From assembly GCA_947628575.1 (NCBI GenBank), contig CANRAK010000006.1, positions 1 to 27,105 on the forward strand: DNA of 27,105 nt. Reading direction: 5' to 3'. Positions 1 through 8,134 of this stretch are shown in pieces. A model generated the notes under the pieces. It was not told the DNA's origin, searched no databases, and worked only from the letters and a program-made list of their open reading frames with translations. Numbering within the stretch: position 1 is the first letter of the stretch; every line of letters begins with the position of its first letter. Made by a program: the position numbers and the translations under genes. This DNA comes from an uncultured Clostridia bacterium (lineage in GTDB: Bacteria; Bacillota; Clostridia; TANB77; CAG-465).

Positions 1-1619
1 TCTTCAATTAATTTACCTGCATTTTCCATTGCAAGTATCATTGACCCTGAATTATATCTTTTAGGTGGTGTTGTTTCCCCTTCTTTTAGCTTAAACTCCA
101 TTATATTTAATACATCATTTTTCTTAAGCTCAGATAATATACTCATATCTTCATTTGTTTCTTCTTCATTATCTTCAGATACAGTTTTAATATTTTTCTC
201 ATTTTTGTATAGTTCTAAGTAGCCTAGACTAGTACATACTTTACCATTTGTATAAAAAGTTTCTTTACCAACATTTATAGTTACAGATATTCTACTATAT
301 TCTGCAGGTGGATAAAAAATAGCTAAAAATCTTTTCACTATTAAAATATATACATTTTTCTCTAGCTCATTAAGTTTTGCTAAATTATCTTTTCCTTGTC
401 CTGTTGGGATTATTGCATAGTGGTCTGTTATTTTACTGTCATCTACATATTTAGTCTTTTGTAACTTTGTGCTATATTTTTCTTTTGCCATTTTATTTAT
501 TATCTCAGATATTTCTTCATTTATCTGCATTTTAGCTATTCCATTTAAATTATTTGTAATAACTTTTGCAACAGAACTAGATAGAACTCTTGCATCAGTT
601 CTAGGATATGTAACTAGCTTTTTTTCATATAGGCTTTGTATAATTTGAAGTGTTTCATCTGGGCTGATTTTAAATTTTCTTGTACATTCATTCTGAGCTT
701 CTGCTAAATTAAATAGCAATGGTGGATTTTCTTTACTTTTCTTTTTTGTTATATTTTCAACAGTAGCTTTTCCTATTTTATTTAAGTATTCTATAAATTT
801 TAATGCATCCTCTTTCTTCTTAAAGCCTGTTTCATTATATAGTCTTGGTGAATCATATACTGTTGAACTTTCATTTGTTCTAAAATCTCCTATAAAATTA
901 GAATTACCTTCTTTATTAAAAAGCCCTTGAATTTTATAAAAACTAACTTTTTTAAAGTTCCTAATTTCTCGTTCTCTATTTACAATAAGACCTAAAACGC
1001 ATGTCATTACACGACCAATAGATATTACAGCTCTATCTTCATTCATATGTTTTGCAAGTCCTTTAGCATAGATTAAAGATAATAGTCTTGAAAAGTTTAT
1101 TCCAATTAGATAATCTTCTTTTGCCCTTAAGTATGCAGAATCAGATAAAGCATTATACTCATTTAATGGTTTTGCCTCTTTAATACCATTTATAATTGCT
1201 TCCTCTGTTTGTGAATCTATCCATACACGTTTTTTCTCCTTATTAGGACAACCAGCCATTGTATCTACCAGCCTGTATATATACTCACCTTCTCTTCCTG
1301 AGTCGGTACATACATATATGGTATCTACATCATCTCTATTTAAAATATTTGAAACTATATCAAATTGTGATTTAACACTATCTATTACTTCATATTTAAA
1401 TTCTTCTGGTAAAAATGGTAAAGTAGACAAATTCCAATACTTTAATTTCTCATCGTATTTTTCAGGATACGACATTGTTACTAAATGTCCAACACACCAA
1501 GTAACAATATAATCTTCTGATTCCATATAACCATTTTTATTTATTGCATTTATTTTTAGTACTTTTGCAAATTCTTTTGCTACGCTAGGTTTTTCTGCTA
1601 TTATTACTTTCTTTGCCAT
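1..1619 (-). CDS. topB: DNA topoisomerase III, 3' end beyond window
   Basis: Type IA topoisomerase that relaxes or decatenates DNA by cutting one strand through a tyrosine. The reading frame is open from ATG at 1619 to the left edge (about 539 codons) with no stop; the C-terminal part lies outside. The N-terminus MAKKVIIAEKPSVAKEFAKV is the TOPRIM start of the family, DTIYVCTDSGREGEYI gives the TOPRIM acidic/GRE region, and LVTYPRTDAR (codons near 600-615) holds the active-site tyrosine, about residue 338. DHYAIIPT further on is also typical of the family. An AGGGAG ribosome site lies about 8 nt before the ATG, and a promoter is visible at 1646-1674. TopB is separate from the housekeeping TopA; plasmids and integrative elements often carry copies, but nothing mobile is seen beside this one. 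Confidence 0.93.
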   Translation of the reverse strand, partial: MAKKVIIAEKPSVAKEFAKVLKINAINKNGYMESEDYIVTWCVGHLVTMSYPEKYDEKLKYWNLSTLPFLPEEFKYEVIDSVKSQFDIVSNILNRDDVDTIYVCTDSGREGEYIYRLVDTMAGCPNKEKKRVWIDSQTEEAIINGIKEAKPLNEYNALSDSAYLRAKEDYLIGINFSRLLSLIYAKGLAKHMNEDRAVISIGRVMTCVLGLIVNREREIRNFKKVSFYKIQGLFNKEGNSNFIGDFRTNESSTVYDSPRLYNETGFKKKEDALKFIEYLNKIGKATVENITKKKSKENPPLLFNLAEAQNECTRKFKISPDETLQIIQSLYEKKLVTYPRTDARVLSSSVAKVITNNLNGIAKMQINEEISEIINKMAKEKYSTKLQKTKYVDDSKITDHYAIIPTGQGKDNLAKLNELEKNVYILIVKRFLAIFYPPAEYSRISVTINVGKETFYTNGKVCTSLGYLELYKNEKNIKTVSEDNEEETNEDMSILSELKKNDVLNIMEFKLKEGETTPPKRYNSGSMILAMENAGKLIE

Positions 1620-1645
1620 ATATTACTCCCTTAAACTCTTTTCAT

Positions 1646-1674
1646 ATTATACACTAAAACATATAATAAAGCAA
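1646..1674 (-). promoter_or_regulatory. Promoter of topB
   Basis: On the minus strand TTGCTT (1674-1669), a 17-nt spacer and TATAAT (1651-1646) make a sigma-A type promoter about 30 nt before the topB start codon. It abuts the terminator of the upstream deacetylase gene. Confidence 0.7.
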
Positions 1675-1703
1675 AGAAAAAGCAAGGAAAAAATCCTTAC
1701 TTT
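1675..1703 (-). terminator. Terminator of the polysaccharide deacetylase gene
   Basis: Minus-strand hairpin GTAAGGA / TCCTTGC (1700-1694 with 1688-1682, one T-G pair) with a T-rich loop, followed by TTTTTC. It begins just after the deacetylase stop codon. Confidence 0.7.
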
Positions 1704-2984
1704 TTATTGCCTTCCACTATAGAAAACTCTAGTTGTACTAGTATCATAACCTTTAGCTTCTAAAAGTTCAGATACAGTTATAATCTGATAATCTTCTTTA
1801 GTTAAAGAATCAATTATTCTTTCTGCTGCCGGGATAGTAGTAGCATGAATATCGTGAAGTAATATAATATCTCCGTCTTTAACGCTATTTAAAACAAGTG
1901 GTACAATTTTTTCAGGGTCTCGACTTTGCCAATCTAGAGAATCAATATTCCAAAGAATAAGTGGCATATCTACAGTACTTTTTACAGTATTATTAAAAGA
2001 ACCATAAGGTGGTCTTAAAAGTGTAGGTCGTTTTCCTGTAATTTCATAAATAGCATCTGAAGTTGTTTGAACTTGAGATAGTATATTTTCACTAGATAAC
2101 TTAGTTAAGTCTTTATGGTCCCAAGTATGTATTCCTATTTCACTATTTGAAAGATATACATCTTTTACTACATCTGGATATAACTTAACATTTGAACCTA
2201 GCATAAAAAATGTTGCTCTAGCATTATACTTTTTTAATATGTCTATAATCATATTTGTATTTGTCTTATGTGGTCCATCATCAAAAGTAATAGCTACCAT
2301 TTTTCTATCTTTGTCTATAACTCTAGACATTAGCTCATTATATTCTTCTTGTGTCATTTCGTAATTTTCTGCTGTTAAGAGTTTTGAACTGTTATATTCT
2401 TTTAAAGAATTATACGTATATGATGTTGCTTTAGAACTGCTAAATAGTTTAAGTTTATTTTGTGTTAATAAGAAGTTATTTCCTTCTCCTATTTTTTCTT
2501 TTATACTCTCTTTAAATAGTTCGTTAAGCTCTAATTCTCTTTTTAAGTCTGTTCTAAAATTAAAGTTCTTTACACTAGTTGTGTATTTTTCTTCATCACT
2601 TTTCTTTAGCATAGATGTTACTTTTACACTTAAGATATTATCATTTACTTTATATGTGTCTATTTTCTGTTTTAAAATTTCACTATCTTTTATCTTATCT
2701 TTATACTCAGATAAGTCTTTATTCTTTACAGATGCTATTAAAGAATCTACATACTCATTAATTCTTAAGTCTATAAAGTTATATGAAGATGATAGTTTTT
2801 GCGTTGAAACCATATAAAGTGCTGTATTTTCATTGTTGTACTCTATTTTGCCAAAATCTAAATTTTCAGTTTCAAGTTTTGGCATCTTCACGTCATTCTT
2901 GATGCTAGAAAAAATTAAAAAGCTTGTGATTACAATTAAAAAGATAATTATAATCCCAATTAAAAATCTTATAAGATTTTTCAA
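1704..2984 (-). CDS. Membrane-anchored polysaccharide (peptidoglycan) deacetylase
   Basis: NodB/CE4-family deacetylase that removes acetyl groups from N-acetylated cell-wall sugars outside the membrane. One N-terminal membrane segment (about residues 7-27) anchors it. Residues 30-225 form an extracellular region resembling the DUF3298/4163-type domain that precedes the catalytic domain in PdaC-like proteins. The NodB domain shows all the usual motifs: TFDDGP (233-238), HTWDH (286-290, metal histidines), RPPYGS (324-329), DSLDW (348-352) and LLHDIH (375-380). The start is TTG at 2984 with an AAGGG site a few bases before; no better ATG exists. It has its own promoter and terminator, so it is probably monocistronic. 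PgdA-like lysozyme resistance is the likely role, inferred from family. Confidence 0.9.
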   Translation of the reverse strand: MKNLIRFLIGIIIIFLIVITSFLIFSSIKNDVKMPKLETENLDFGKIEYNNENTALYMVSTQKLSSSYNFIDLRINEYVDSLIASVKNKDLSEYKDKIKDSEILKQKIDTYKVNDNILSVKVTSMLKKSDEEKYTTSVKNFNFRTDLKRELELNELFKESIKEKIGEGNNFLLTQNKLKLFSSSKATSYTYNSLKEYNSSKLLTAENYEMTQEEYNELMSRVIDKDRKMVAITFDDGPHKTNTNMIIDILKKYNARATFFMLGSNVKLYPDVVKDVYLSNSEIGIHTWDHKDLTKLSSENILSQVQTTSDAIYEITGKRPTLLRPPYGSFNNTVKSTVDMPLILWNIDSLDWQSRDPEKIVPLVLNSVKDGDIILLHDIHATTIPAAERIIDSLTKEDYQIITVSELLEAKGYDTSTTRVFYSGRQ

Positions 2985-3069
2985 AATTATCCCTTCTTTC
3001 TAAAAAATTATTTTTGGCTGTGTACATAACCATAATGTAGGCTAAATATGTTTTTACGATTGCTAAAAT

Positions 3070-3098
3070 ATTATATAACACTTTATTTGCAAAATCAA
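3070..3098 (-). promoter_or_regulatory. Promoter of the deacetylase gene
   Basis: TTGATT (3098-3093), exactly 17 nt, then TATAAT (3075-3070) on the minus strand. The expected start near 3063 leaves a leader of about 80 nt before the TTG start codon. Confidence 0.75.
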
Positions 3099-3121
3099 CA
3101 CTTCACATAATATTTTATAAA

Positions 3122-3159
3122 AAAGCATAAAAAAAGCACTTCGTTAGAAATGCTTTTTT
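3122..3159 (-). terminator. Terminator of the htrA operon
   Basis: Minus strand AAGCATTTC, loop TAAC, GAAGTGCTT: a 9-bp stem (one T-G pair) followed by TTTTTT. It ends the ynbB-like/baiN-like/htrA operon. The T-rich + strand side could also work in the opposite direction, but no rightward gene ends here. Confidence 0.85.
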
Positions 3160-3230
3160 ATTATTTATTTTTATTTTTTTGTTTACTATTTATTTTATTT
3201 ATTATTTTTTATATTTTTCTATCCTTTATA

Positions 3231-4382
3231 TTAGTTTGTTAATTCATTATCAAAAGTTTGGTCATCACCAGATAATACAAGCTCTATATCTTCGTATTTA
3301 CCGCCTCTATATATTTTTACTTTTACCTTATCTCCTATAGATTTTGAGTTTTTAATATCATTTAATTCTTGTTTAGTTGTAACTTTTTTACCATCAAATT
3401 CAACTATTATATCTCCTCTAGTTATACCAGCTTGAGATGCAGGTGAGTTAGTATATACTTGATATACATATACTCCTTCTACTAAATTATTTCTTTTTGC
3501 TGTATATTCGTCTAAATCTATTCCATATATTCCAACATAAGGTCTTACTATTTTACCAGTTTGCATTAATTCTTCCACTATTTTTAGTGCATCATTACTT
3601 GGTATAGAAAATCCTAAGCCTTCAACTGTAGTATCAGTAATTTTTACAGTATTTATTCCTATTACTTCACCTTTTGAATTAACTAATGCACCACCACTAT
3701 TTCCTGGATTTATTGCAGCATCTGTTTGTATAAGACTTAATGTTCTTCCATCTACTGTTATACTTCTGTTTAATGCAGATATATATCCTACTGTAACACT
3801 TCCTGCAAATTCTTGACCTAATGGGTTTCCTATAGCGACTGCTAACTCACCAACACTGGCTTTTGAAGAATCTCCAAATGTAGCAGGAGTAAGTCCTTTA
3901 GCATCAATTTTTATTACAGCTAAATCTGTAACTTCATCTCTTCCTACTATTTTTGCTTCATACTCACTTCCATCATTAAGTGTAACTGTAACAACAGCAC
4001 TACTTGCAGCTGCTGCGTCCTCAATTACGTGATTGTTTGTTATTATATATCCATCTTCTTTATATATTATACCTGAGCCTTCTGCAGAATTTTCTTCAAG
4101 TTCTCCAAAAAATCCTTGCTCATAAAAATCTACTTTTATTCCAACAACTGAAGGTCCTGCTATTTGTGAAACTGCAACTACAGGATTTTCAACATCAGAA
4201 ACCTCATATTTCATTTGTGATGTAGTTACATTTTGTCTAGACACTAAAAAGTATGTTGTTAGTGAGCTAATTACAGAAACTAAGACTACACCAATAATTA
4301 TTACAAGAATTTTTGGAGATTTCTTATCTTTTTTTACTGTTACTATTTCATACTTGTTTTCTTGTTTTTCATTTTCTTCCAT
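3231..4382 (-). CDS. htrA: HtrA/DegP-family membrane-anchored serine protease
   Basis: Trypsin-like quality-control protease facing the cell exterior. After a charged cytoplasmic N-terminus there is one membrane segment (about residues 25-47), a protease domain (about 65-260) and one PDZ domain (about 285-370). The triad is visible: His in TNNHVIED, Asp in VTDLAVI and Ser in NPGNSGGAL. An ATG three codons upstream (4391) sits inside the ribosome site AAGGAGG (4398-4392), so the ATG at 4382, nine bases after that site, is the likely start. The ribosome site overlaps the stop codon of the flavoprotein gene upstream, which suggests translational coupling. It is last in its operon. No odd residues were seen. 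Confidence 0.92.
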   Translation of the reverse strand: MEENEKQENKYEIVTVKKDKKSPKILVIIIGVVLVSVISSLTTYFLVSRQNVTTSQMKYEVSDVENPVVAVSQIAGPSVVGIKVDFYEQGFFGELEENSAEGSGIIYKEDGYIITNNHVIEDAAAASSAVVTVTLNDGSEYEAKIVGRDEVTDLAVIKIDAKGLTPATFGDSSKASVGELAVAIGNPLGQEFAGSVTVGYISALNRSITVDGRTLSLIQTDAAINPGNSGGALVNSKGEVIGINTVKITDTTVEGLGFSIPSNDALKIVEELMQTGKIVRPYVGIYGIDLDEYTAKRNNLVEGVYVYQVYTNSPASQAGITRGDIIVEFDGKKVTTKQELNDIKNSKSIGDKVKVKIYRGGKYEDIELVLSGDDQTFDNELTN

Positions 4383-4396
4383 ATTAACCATCCTCC

Positions 4397-5632
4397 TTAA
4401 TTTTTACCAGCTGCTACAGCAGTTGAAAAAGCAATTTGTAAATTATATCCACCAGTATAAGCATCTACATCTAAAACTTCTCCAGCAAAGAATAAATTAG
4501 ATATTATTTTTGACTCCATAGTTTTAGGATTAACTTCCTTTACATCTACACCACCACATGTTATGATAGCTATATCCATTTGCATTAATCCATTTATATT
4601 AACTTTTAGATTTTTAATAATATAAGCTAACTTATTCCTTTCTTCTTTAGTTATTTGATGTACTTTCTTATCTGGTTGTATACCACTTAATTTTATTATA
4701 ACCGGTATTAATTTTTGCGGTAATAAATCATTTAATGAATTTTTAAATTCCTTATTTGAATATTTTTCAAAATCTCTTTGAATTCTTTTATCTAATACTT
4801 CTATATCTAATGCAGGCTTTAAGTCTATATAACTTACTATACTATTATTTTTTAATTTATTATCTATATTTTCTACCCTATTTAAAATACTACTACCACT
4901 AAGTACTATTGGTCCAGTAAGACCAAAATGTGCAAATAGCATTTCACCAAAATTGCTATATATTTGCTTGCCTTCATCTAATATTTTAAATTTAACATTT
5001 TTTAATGTAAGTCCTTGTAGCTCTTTGCAAATTTTATCTTCAGACATTAATGGTACAAGTCCTGGCTTTAATTCTATAATATTATGCCCATATTTTTTTA
5101 TTATATTAAAGCACTCGCCTGTACTACCAGTAACTTTATAGCTCATACCACCTGTACAAATTATAACTTTATCTGCTAAAATCTCGCCATTATTTGTCTT
5201 TATTCCTACTAGTACATTATTTTTAACAATTAAGTCTTCTAGCTTGGTATTATACATTACTTTTACATTATACTTTTTTAGCTCTTTTTTTAGTGCTACT
5301 ACAACATCTTCTGCCTTATCACTTTGTGGAAATATTCTTCCACCTCTTTCTACTTTAGTAGGTACACCTATACTTTCAAAATACTCCACAACATCGTTAT
5401 TATTAAAGTTCATAAATGAGCTATACATAAATTTATTGTTTTTTACAATATTTTCTTTAAAGTCTTCAATATCTCCTGCAAAAGTTATATTACATCTACC
5501 TTTACCAGTTATCTTTAGCTTATTTCCAGCAGATGCTGTTTTTTCAATTATAGTAACGTCATTTCCACATTTTGCACTTGTTATAGCTGACATCATTCCA
5601 GCAGCACCTGCGCCTACAACTATTACTTTCAT
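4397..5632 (-). CDS. HI0933/BaiN-family NAD(P)/FAD-dependent oxidoreductase
   Basis: Flavoprotein of the HI0933 (YhiN, BaiN) family, 411 residues as usual. The N-terminus has the dinucleotide fold VVGAGAAGMMSAI and the family signature NKLKITGKGRCNIT (about residues 37-50). VIICTGGMSYKVTGSTG is the second conserved stretch. The C-terminus NLFFAGEVLDVDAYTGGYNL is the FAD-binding end typical of the family. BaiN in gut clostridia has been linked to bile-acid reduction, but most members have no proven substrate, so no reaction is assigned. The start ATG (5632-5630) overlaps the upstream PLP-enzyme stop codon by one base (TAATG), and its own stop lies in the htrA ribosome site, so the three genes look coupled. 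Confidence 0.9.
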   Translation of the reverse strand: MKVIVVGAGAAGMMSAITSAKCGNDVTIIEKTASAGNKLKITGKGRCNITFAGDIEDFKENIVKNNKFMYSSFMNFNNNDVVEYFESIGVPTKVERGGRIFPQSDKAEDVVVALKKELKKYNVKVMYNTKLEDLIVKNNVLVGIKTNNGEILADKVIICTGGMSYKVTGSTGECFNIIKKYGHNIIELKPGLVPLMSEDKICKELQGLTLKNVKFKILDEGKQIYSNFGEMLFAHFGLTGPIVLSGSSILNRVENIDNKLKNNSIVSYIDLKPALDIEVLDKRIQRDFEKYSNKEFKNSLNDLLPQKLIPVIIKLSGIQPDKKVHQITKEERNKLAYIIKNLKVNINGLMQMDIAIITCGGVDVKEVNPKTMESKIISNLFFAGEVLDVDAYTGGYNLQIAFSTAVAAGKN

Positions 5633-6897
5633 TAGTTATCTCCTAACATTTTCTGTGTTGCAATAAGTATTGCAAGTTTAGCTGACTCATAAGAAAGTCC
5701 TCCTTGCATATATGCAGCATAAGGTTCTCTCATAGGAGAGTCTGCAGATAATTCTATTGATGCGCCCTCCATAAATGTACCAGCTGCCATTATTACTTCG
5801 TCTGCATATCCTGGCATACTCCATGGCATAGGTACAACATTGCTATCTATTGGAGAAGCATATTGTATTCCTTGTATAAATTTTATTAATTTATCTTTAT
5901 CTCCAAAATTTATAATTTGTACTATATCACTTCTTTTATCTGTAGAAGAAGGAAATACATTAAGGCCTAAATTTTCTAGTAATTTAGATGCAAATACCAT
6001 TGCTTTTAATGCAGATTCTACAACAGTTGGTGCCATAAATATACCTTGTATTATATTTTGGTTTTGACCAAGTGTTGCACCATTTTCTTTTCCAAGTCCT
6101 GGGCAATATAGCTCTTGCACTACTTTCTCAATTAATGCCTCTTTACCACATACATATCCGCCCATTTCACATAGTCCACCACCTGCATTTTTAATTAAGC
6201 TTCCACAACATATATCTGCACCTACAGCAGTTGGCTCCATTTCTTCAGTAAATTCTCCGTAGCAGTTATCTACAAATATTATTACATCTTTATCTACACT
6301 ACGTATTTGCTTTATAACGTTTTCTATATCTGATATAAGTAAAGCTTTTCTTACTTCATATCCTCTAGAACGTTGGATATGTACTAATTTTACTTTATTA
6401 TTTTTCAAATACTCTTTTATTTCTTCACACTTAAAGTTATCTTTTTCATCTAAGTCTATTTGTGAATATTTAATTCCCTTATTCATTAATGACATTTCAT
6501 TTTCTTCAAGACCAATAACTGTACATAATGTATCATATGGTCTACCAGATATAGCAAGCATTTCATCTCCATAGTTTAGCAGTCCTTTTAGTGCAGTAGC
6601 TATAGTATGTGTACCACTTACAAACTGTACTCTAACTAAAGCATCTTCTGTTTCAAAAATTTCCGCATAAACCTTTTCTATTGCTTCTCTACCTAAATCT
6701 CCATGTCCATACCCTGTTGACTTTGTAAAATGTGACTGTGTTATTGGCACATTTTGAAAAGCCTTTAAAACTTTCGCCTGATTATATAATGCTGTTTCCT
6801 CTATTTGTTTAAATATAGGTTCAACTTCCTTCTCAGACTTTCTAGCTAACTCTTCTAATTCATTGCTAATATTAAATAATTTATATGCACTTTGCAT
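5632..6897 (-). CDS. PLP-dependent 'methionine gamma-lyase family' protein (YnbB/aluminium-resistance type)
   Basis: Fold-type I PLP enzyme of the Met_gamma_lyase family known in Bacillus as YnbB, about 421 residues. Visible features: the phosphate-binding loop SGTHTI (about 95-100), the cofactor aspartate in FVDNCYGEF, and the Schiff-base lysine in CGSLIKNAGGGLCEMGG (about residue 236). The family is annotated as cysteine/methionine lyase-like or 'aluminium resistance', but the substrate is not established. A GTG three codons upstream (6906) lies almost at the expected transcription start and has no ribosome site, whereas the ATG at 6897 has GGTGATAGGA just before it; I chose the ATG. This leaves a leader of only about 10 nt. 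First gene of the operon with the flavoprotein and htrA. Confidence 0.88.
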   Translation of the reverse strand: MQSAYKLFNISNELEELARKSEKEVEPIFKQIEETALYNQAKVLKAFQNVPITQSHFTKSTGYGHGDLGREAIEKVYAEIFETEDALVRVQFVSGTHTIATALKGLLNYGDEMLAISGRPYDTLCTVIGLEENEMSLMNKGIKYSQIDLDEKDNFKCEEIKEYLKNNKVKLVHIQRSRGYEVRKALLISDIENVIKQIRSVDKDVIIFVDNCYGEFTEEMEPTAVGADICCGSLIKNAGGGLCEMGGYVCGKEALIEKVVQELYCPGLGKENGATLGQNQNIIQGIFMAPTVVESALKAMVFASKLLENLGLNVFPSSTDKRSDIVQIINFGDKDKLIKFIQGIQYASPIDSNVVPMPWSMPGYADEVIMAAGTFMEGASIELSADSPMREPYAAYMQGGLSYESAKLAILIATQKMLGDN

Positions 6898-6914
6898 TCC
6901 TATCACCGTAAGTT

Positions 6915-6923
6915 ATTATATCA
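6915..6923 (-). promoter_or_regulatory. Extended -10 promoter of the PLP-enzyme/flavoprotein/htrA operon
   Basis: TGATATAAT on the minus strand, a TG-extended -10 with only a weak T-rich -35. The expected transcript start is near 6908, giving a very short 5' leader. The element resembles the one before the MBL hydrolase gene at 25360-25368. Confidence 0.6.
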
Positions 6924-7012
6924 CAGTAAAAATTAAAAATAAATATATTATGTCTCTTTTCATTAAAAAATCATTACTGACACACACTTTTCACATTCTA
7001 AATAAAATGGAC

Positions 7013-7042
7013 AAAAAAAGGCACTTGATTTTCTCAAGCACC
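7013..7042 (-). terminator. Terminator of the ireB-ruvX-yrzB operon
   Basis: Minus strand GGTGCTTGA, loop GAAAA, TCAAGTGCC, then seven Ts. It follows the yrzB stop by 8 nt. Confidence 0.88.
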
Positions 7043-7049
7043 TAAAATA

Positions 7050-7382
7050 CTATTCTTCTTCCTCTATTCCTTGTTGTTTAAGAAATTGAGCATATACTTT
7101 TTTAGATAGTTCTTCATCAGTAACAGTGTCATAAACTTCTTCACCATCTTCTTCTTTTATTTCTAGTATAACGACTTCAATTTCTTCAGTTTCTTCTTCC
7201 TTTAGCTCAGATAATATTAAAAATGATCTGTCATCTTCTAATACTACAACATCTAGTTTTTCGAAAGTAACATCTTTACCATTTTCATCTGTTAATACTA
7301 AAATTGGAGATTCTTCTTCAGTAGAACATCCACCACAAGTACCACAAGAACCTGAGCATCCAGTTAATTCTTCGTTATCCAT
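7050..7382 (-). CDS. yrzB: DUF1292 (YrzB) protein with cysteine-rich N-terminus
   Basis: Small acidic protein of 110 residues in the DUF1292 family, found after ruvX in many Firmicutes. The body (about 26-100) follows the family pattern ILVLTDENGKDVTFE ... DRSFLILSEL, with a very acidic C-terminus ending GIEEEE. The N-terminus carries four closely spaced cysteines (Cys9, 13, 16, 19) in CSGSCGTCGGC, which could bind a metal; that is inference. The ribosome site AAGGAGG sits before the ATG. Gene order ireB-ruvX-yrzB matches yrzL-yrrK-yrzB in Bacillus. Function of the family is unknown. Confidence 0.88.
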   Translation of the reverse strand: MDNEELTGCSGSCGTCGGCSTEEESPILVLTDENGKDVTFEKLDVVVLEDDRSFLILSELKEEETEEIEVVILEIKEEDGEEVYDTVTDEELSKKVYAQFLKQQGIEEEE

Positions 7383-7414
7383 CTAATTTCCTCCTTATTT
7401 CATTATATATTATA

Positions 7415-7442
7415 ATATGCTACCGTTATTTAGATAGCATAT
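7415..7442 (-). repeat. Inverted repeat at the ruvX stop, between ruvX and yrzB
   Basis: ATATGCTACC (7415-7424) and GATAGCATAT (7433-7442) form a 10-bp hairpin with an 8-nt loop that includes the ruvX stop codon. No U-tract follows, so it is more likely an mRNA stability or processing hairpin inside the operon than a terminator. Confidence 0.5.
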
Positions 7443-7842
7443 TTAAATATCCTTCTAGTATATATGTTGCTGCAAATCTATCAGCAACTCTATTTTTTTC
7501 TTTTTGTGAAATATTCATCTCTTTCATAGTCTTATACGCAGAAACTGTAGTAAGTCTTTCATCCCACGTATGTACAGTAAGACCAAGTTGTTCTAATTTA
7601 GGAATAAGCTCATCAATTTTTTCAGTTTTTTGTGACTTAGTTCCATCCATATTTTTAGGATAACCTATTACCACTTCTTCAAATTGATACTCTTCTTTTA
7701 GCTTTCTTATGCCAGAGATAAATTTCTTATCACTACCATTTATTACTAAAGTTTCTAATCCTTGTGCTGTAATTCCTAGTGGGTCTGATATTGCAAGTCC
7801 TACTCTTACATCACCATAATCTATGCCTAATATTCTTTTCAT
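7426..7842 (-). CDS. ruvX: RuvX/YqgF Holliday-junction resolvase-like nuclease
   Basis: RNase H-fold protein of 138 residues, the normal length. Conserved blocks are visible: GIDYGDVRVGLAISDPLG at the N-terminus (first acidic residue Asp8), VVIGYPKNMDG with LT-WDERLTT around residue 95 (second acidic residue), and DRFAATYILEGYL (third, Asp121). In bacteria YqgF/RuvX is linked to pre-16S rRNA 5'-end processing and, by older annotation, to Holliday-junction resolution. It follows ireB by 7 nt and precedes yrzB by 43 nt in a conserved Firmicutes operon. Confidence 0.93.
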   Translation of the reverse strand: MKRILGIDYGDVRVGLAISDPLGITAQGLETLVINGSDKKFISGIRKLKEEYQFEEVVIGYPKNMDGTKSQKTEKIDELIPKLEQLGLTVHTWDERLTTVSAYKTMKEMNISQKEKNRVADRFAATYILEGYLNMLSK

Positions 7843-7849
7843 ATTACAC

Positions 7850-8095
7850 CTATAAGTCTAAATATTTTTTTATCATTTCTTGTAACAAGTCATCTCTTTC
7901 AATTTTACAAATTAATGCTCTTGCATTTTGATGAGATGTTATATATGTTGGGTCTCCTGATAGAATATAACCAATAATTTGACTAGTTGGCTCATATCCT
8001 TTGTCTTTTAGAGCAGCAACAACTTGTTCCATAATCTCCTTTACTCTTTTAGATTCATCTTTTTGTGGTTTAAAAACTGTTGTATTTTGATCCAT
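7850..8095 (-). CDS. ireB: IreB-family regulatory phosphoprotein (DUF965, YrzL)
   Basis: Small protein of 81 residues with the family pattern TVFKPQKDESKRVKEIMEQVV, then GYEPTSQIIGYILSGDPTYITSHQNARALICKIERDDLLQEMIKKYL. In Enterococcus IreB is phosphorylated by the PASTA kinase IreK and affects cephalosporin resistance. The N-terminal threonines (TT) are where phosphorylation occurs in the homologue; the role here is inferred. A GTG three codons upstream (8104) lies one base after AAGGAG, too close, so the ATG at 8095 is taken as the start. It lies 40 nt after the CpaE-like ATPase gene with no terminator between. Confidence 0.9.
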   Translation of the reverse strand: MDQNTTVFKPQKDESKRVKEIMEQVVAALKDKGYEPTSQIIGYILSGDPTYITSHQNARALICKIERDDLLQEMIKKYLDL

Positions 8096-8134
8096 ATCTA
8101 TCACACTCCTTAAAATAAATCAAAAACATATATA

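Noticed and set aside
5244..5666. A 140-codon rightward reading frame
   Set aside because: It is antisense to the flavoprotein gene, lacks a ribosome site and has low-complexity composition; the leftward frame has clear FAD motifs.
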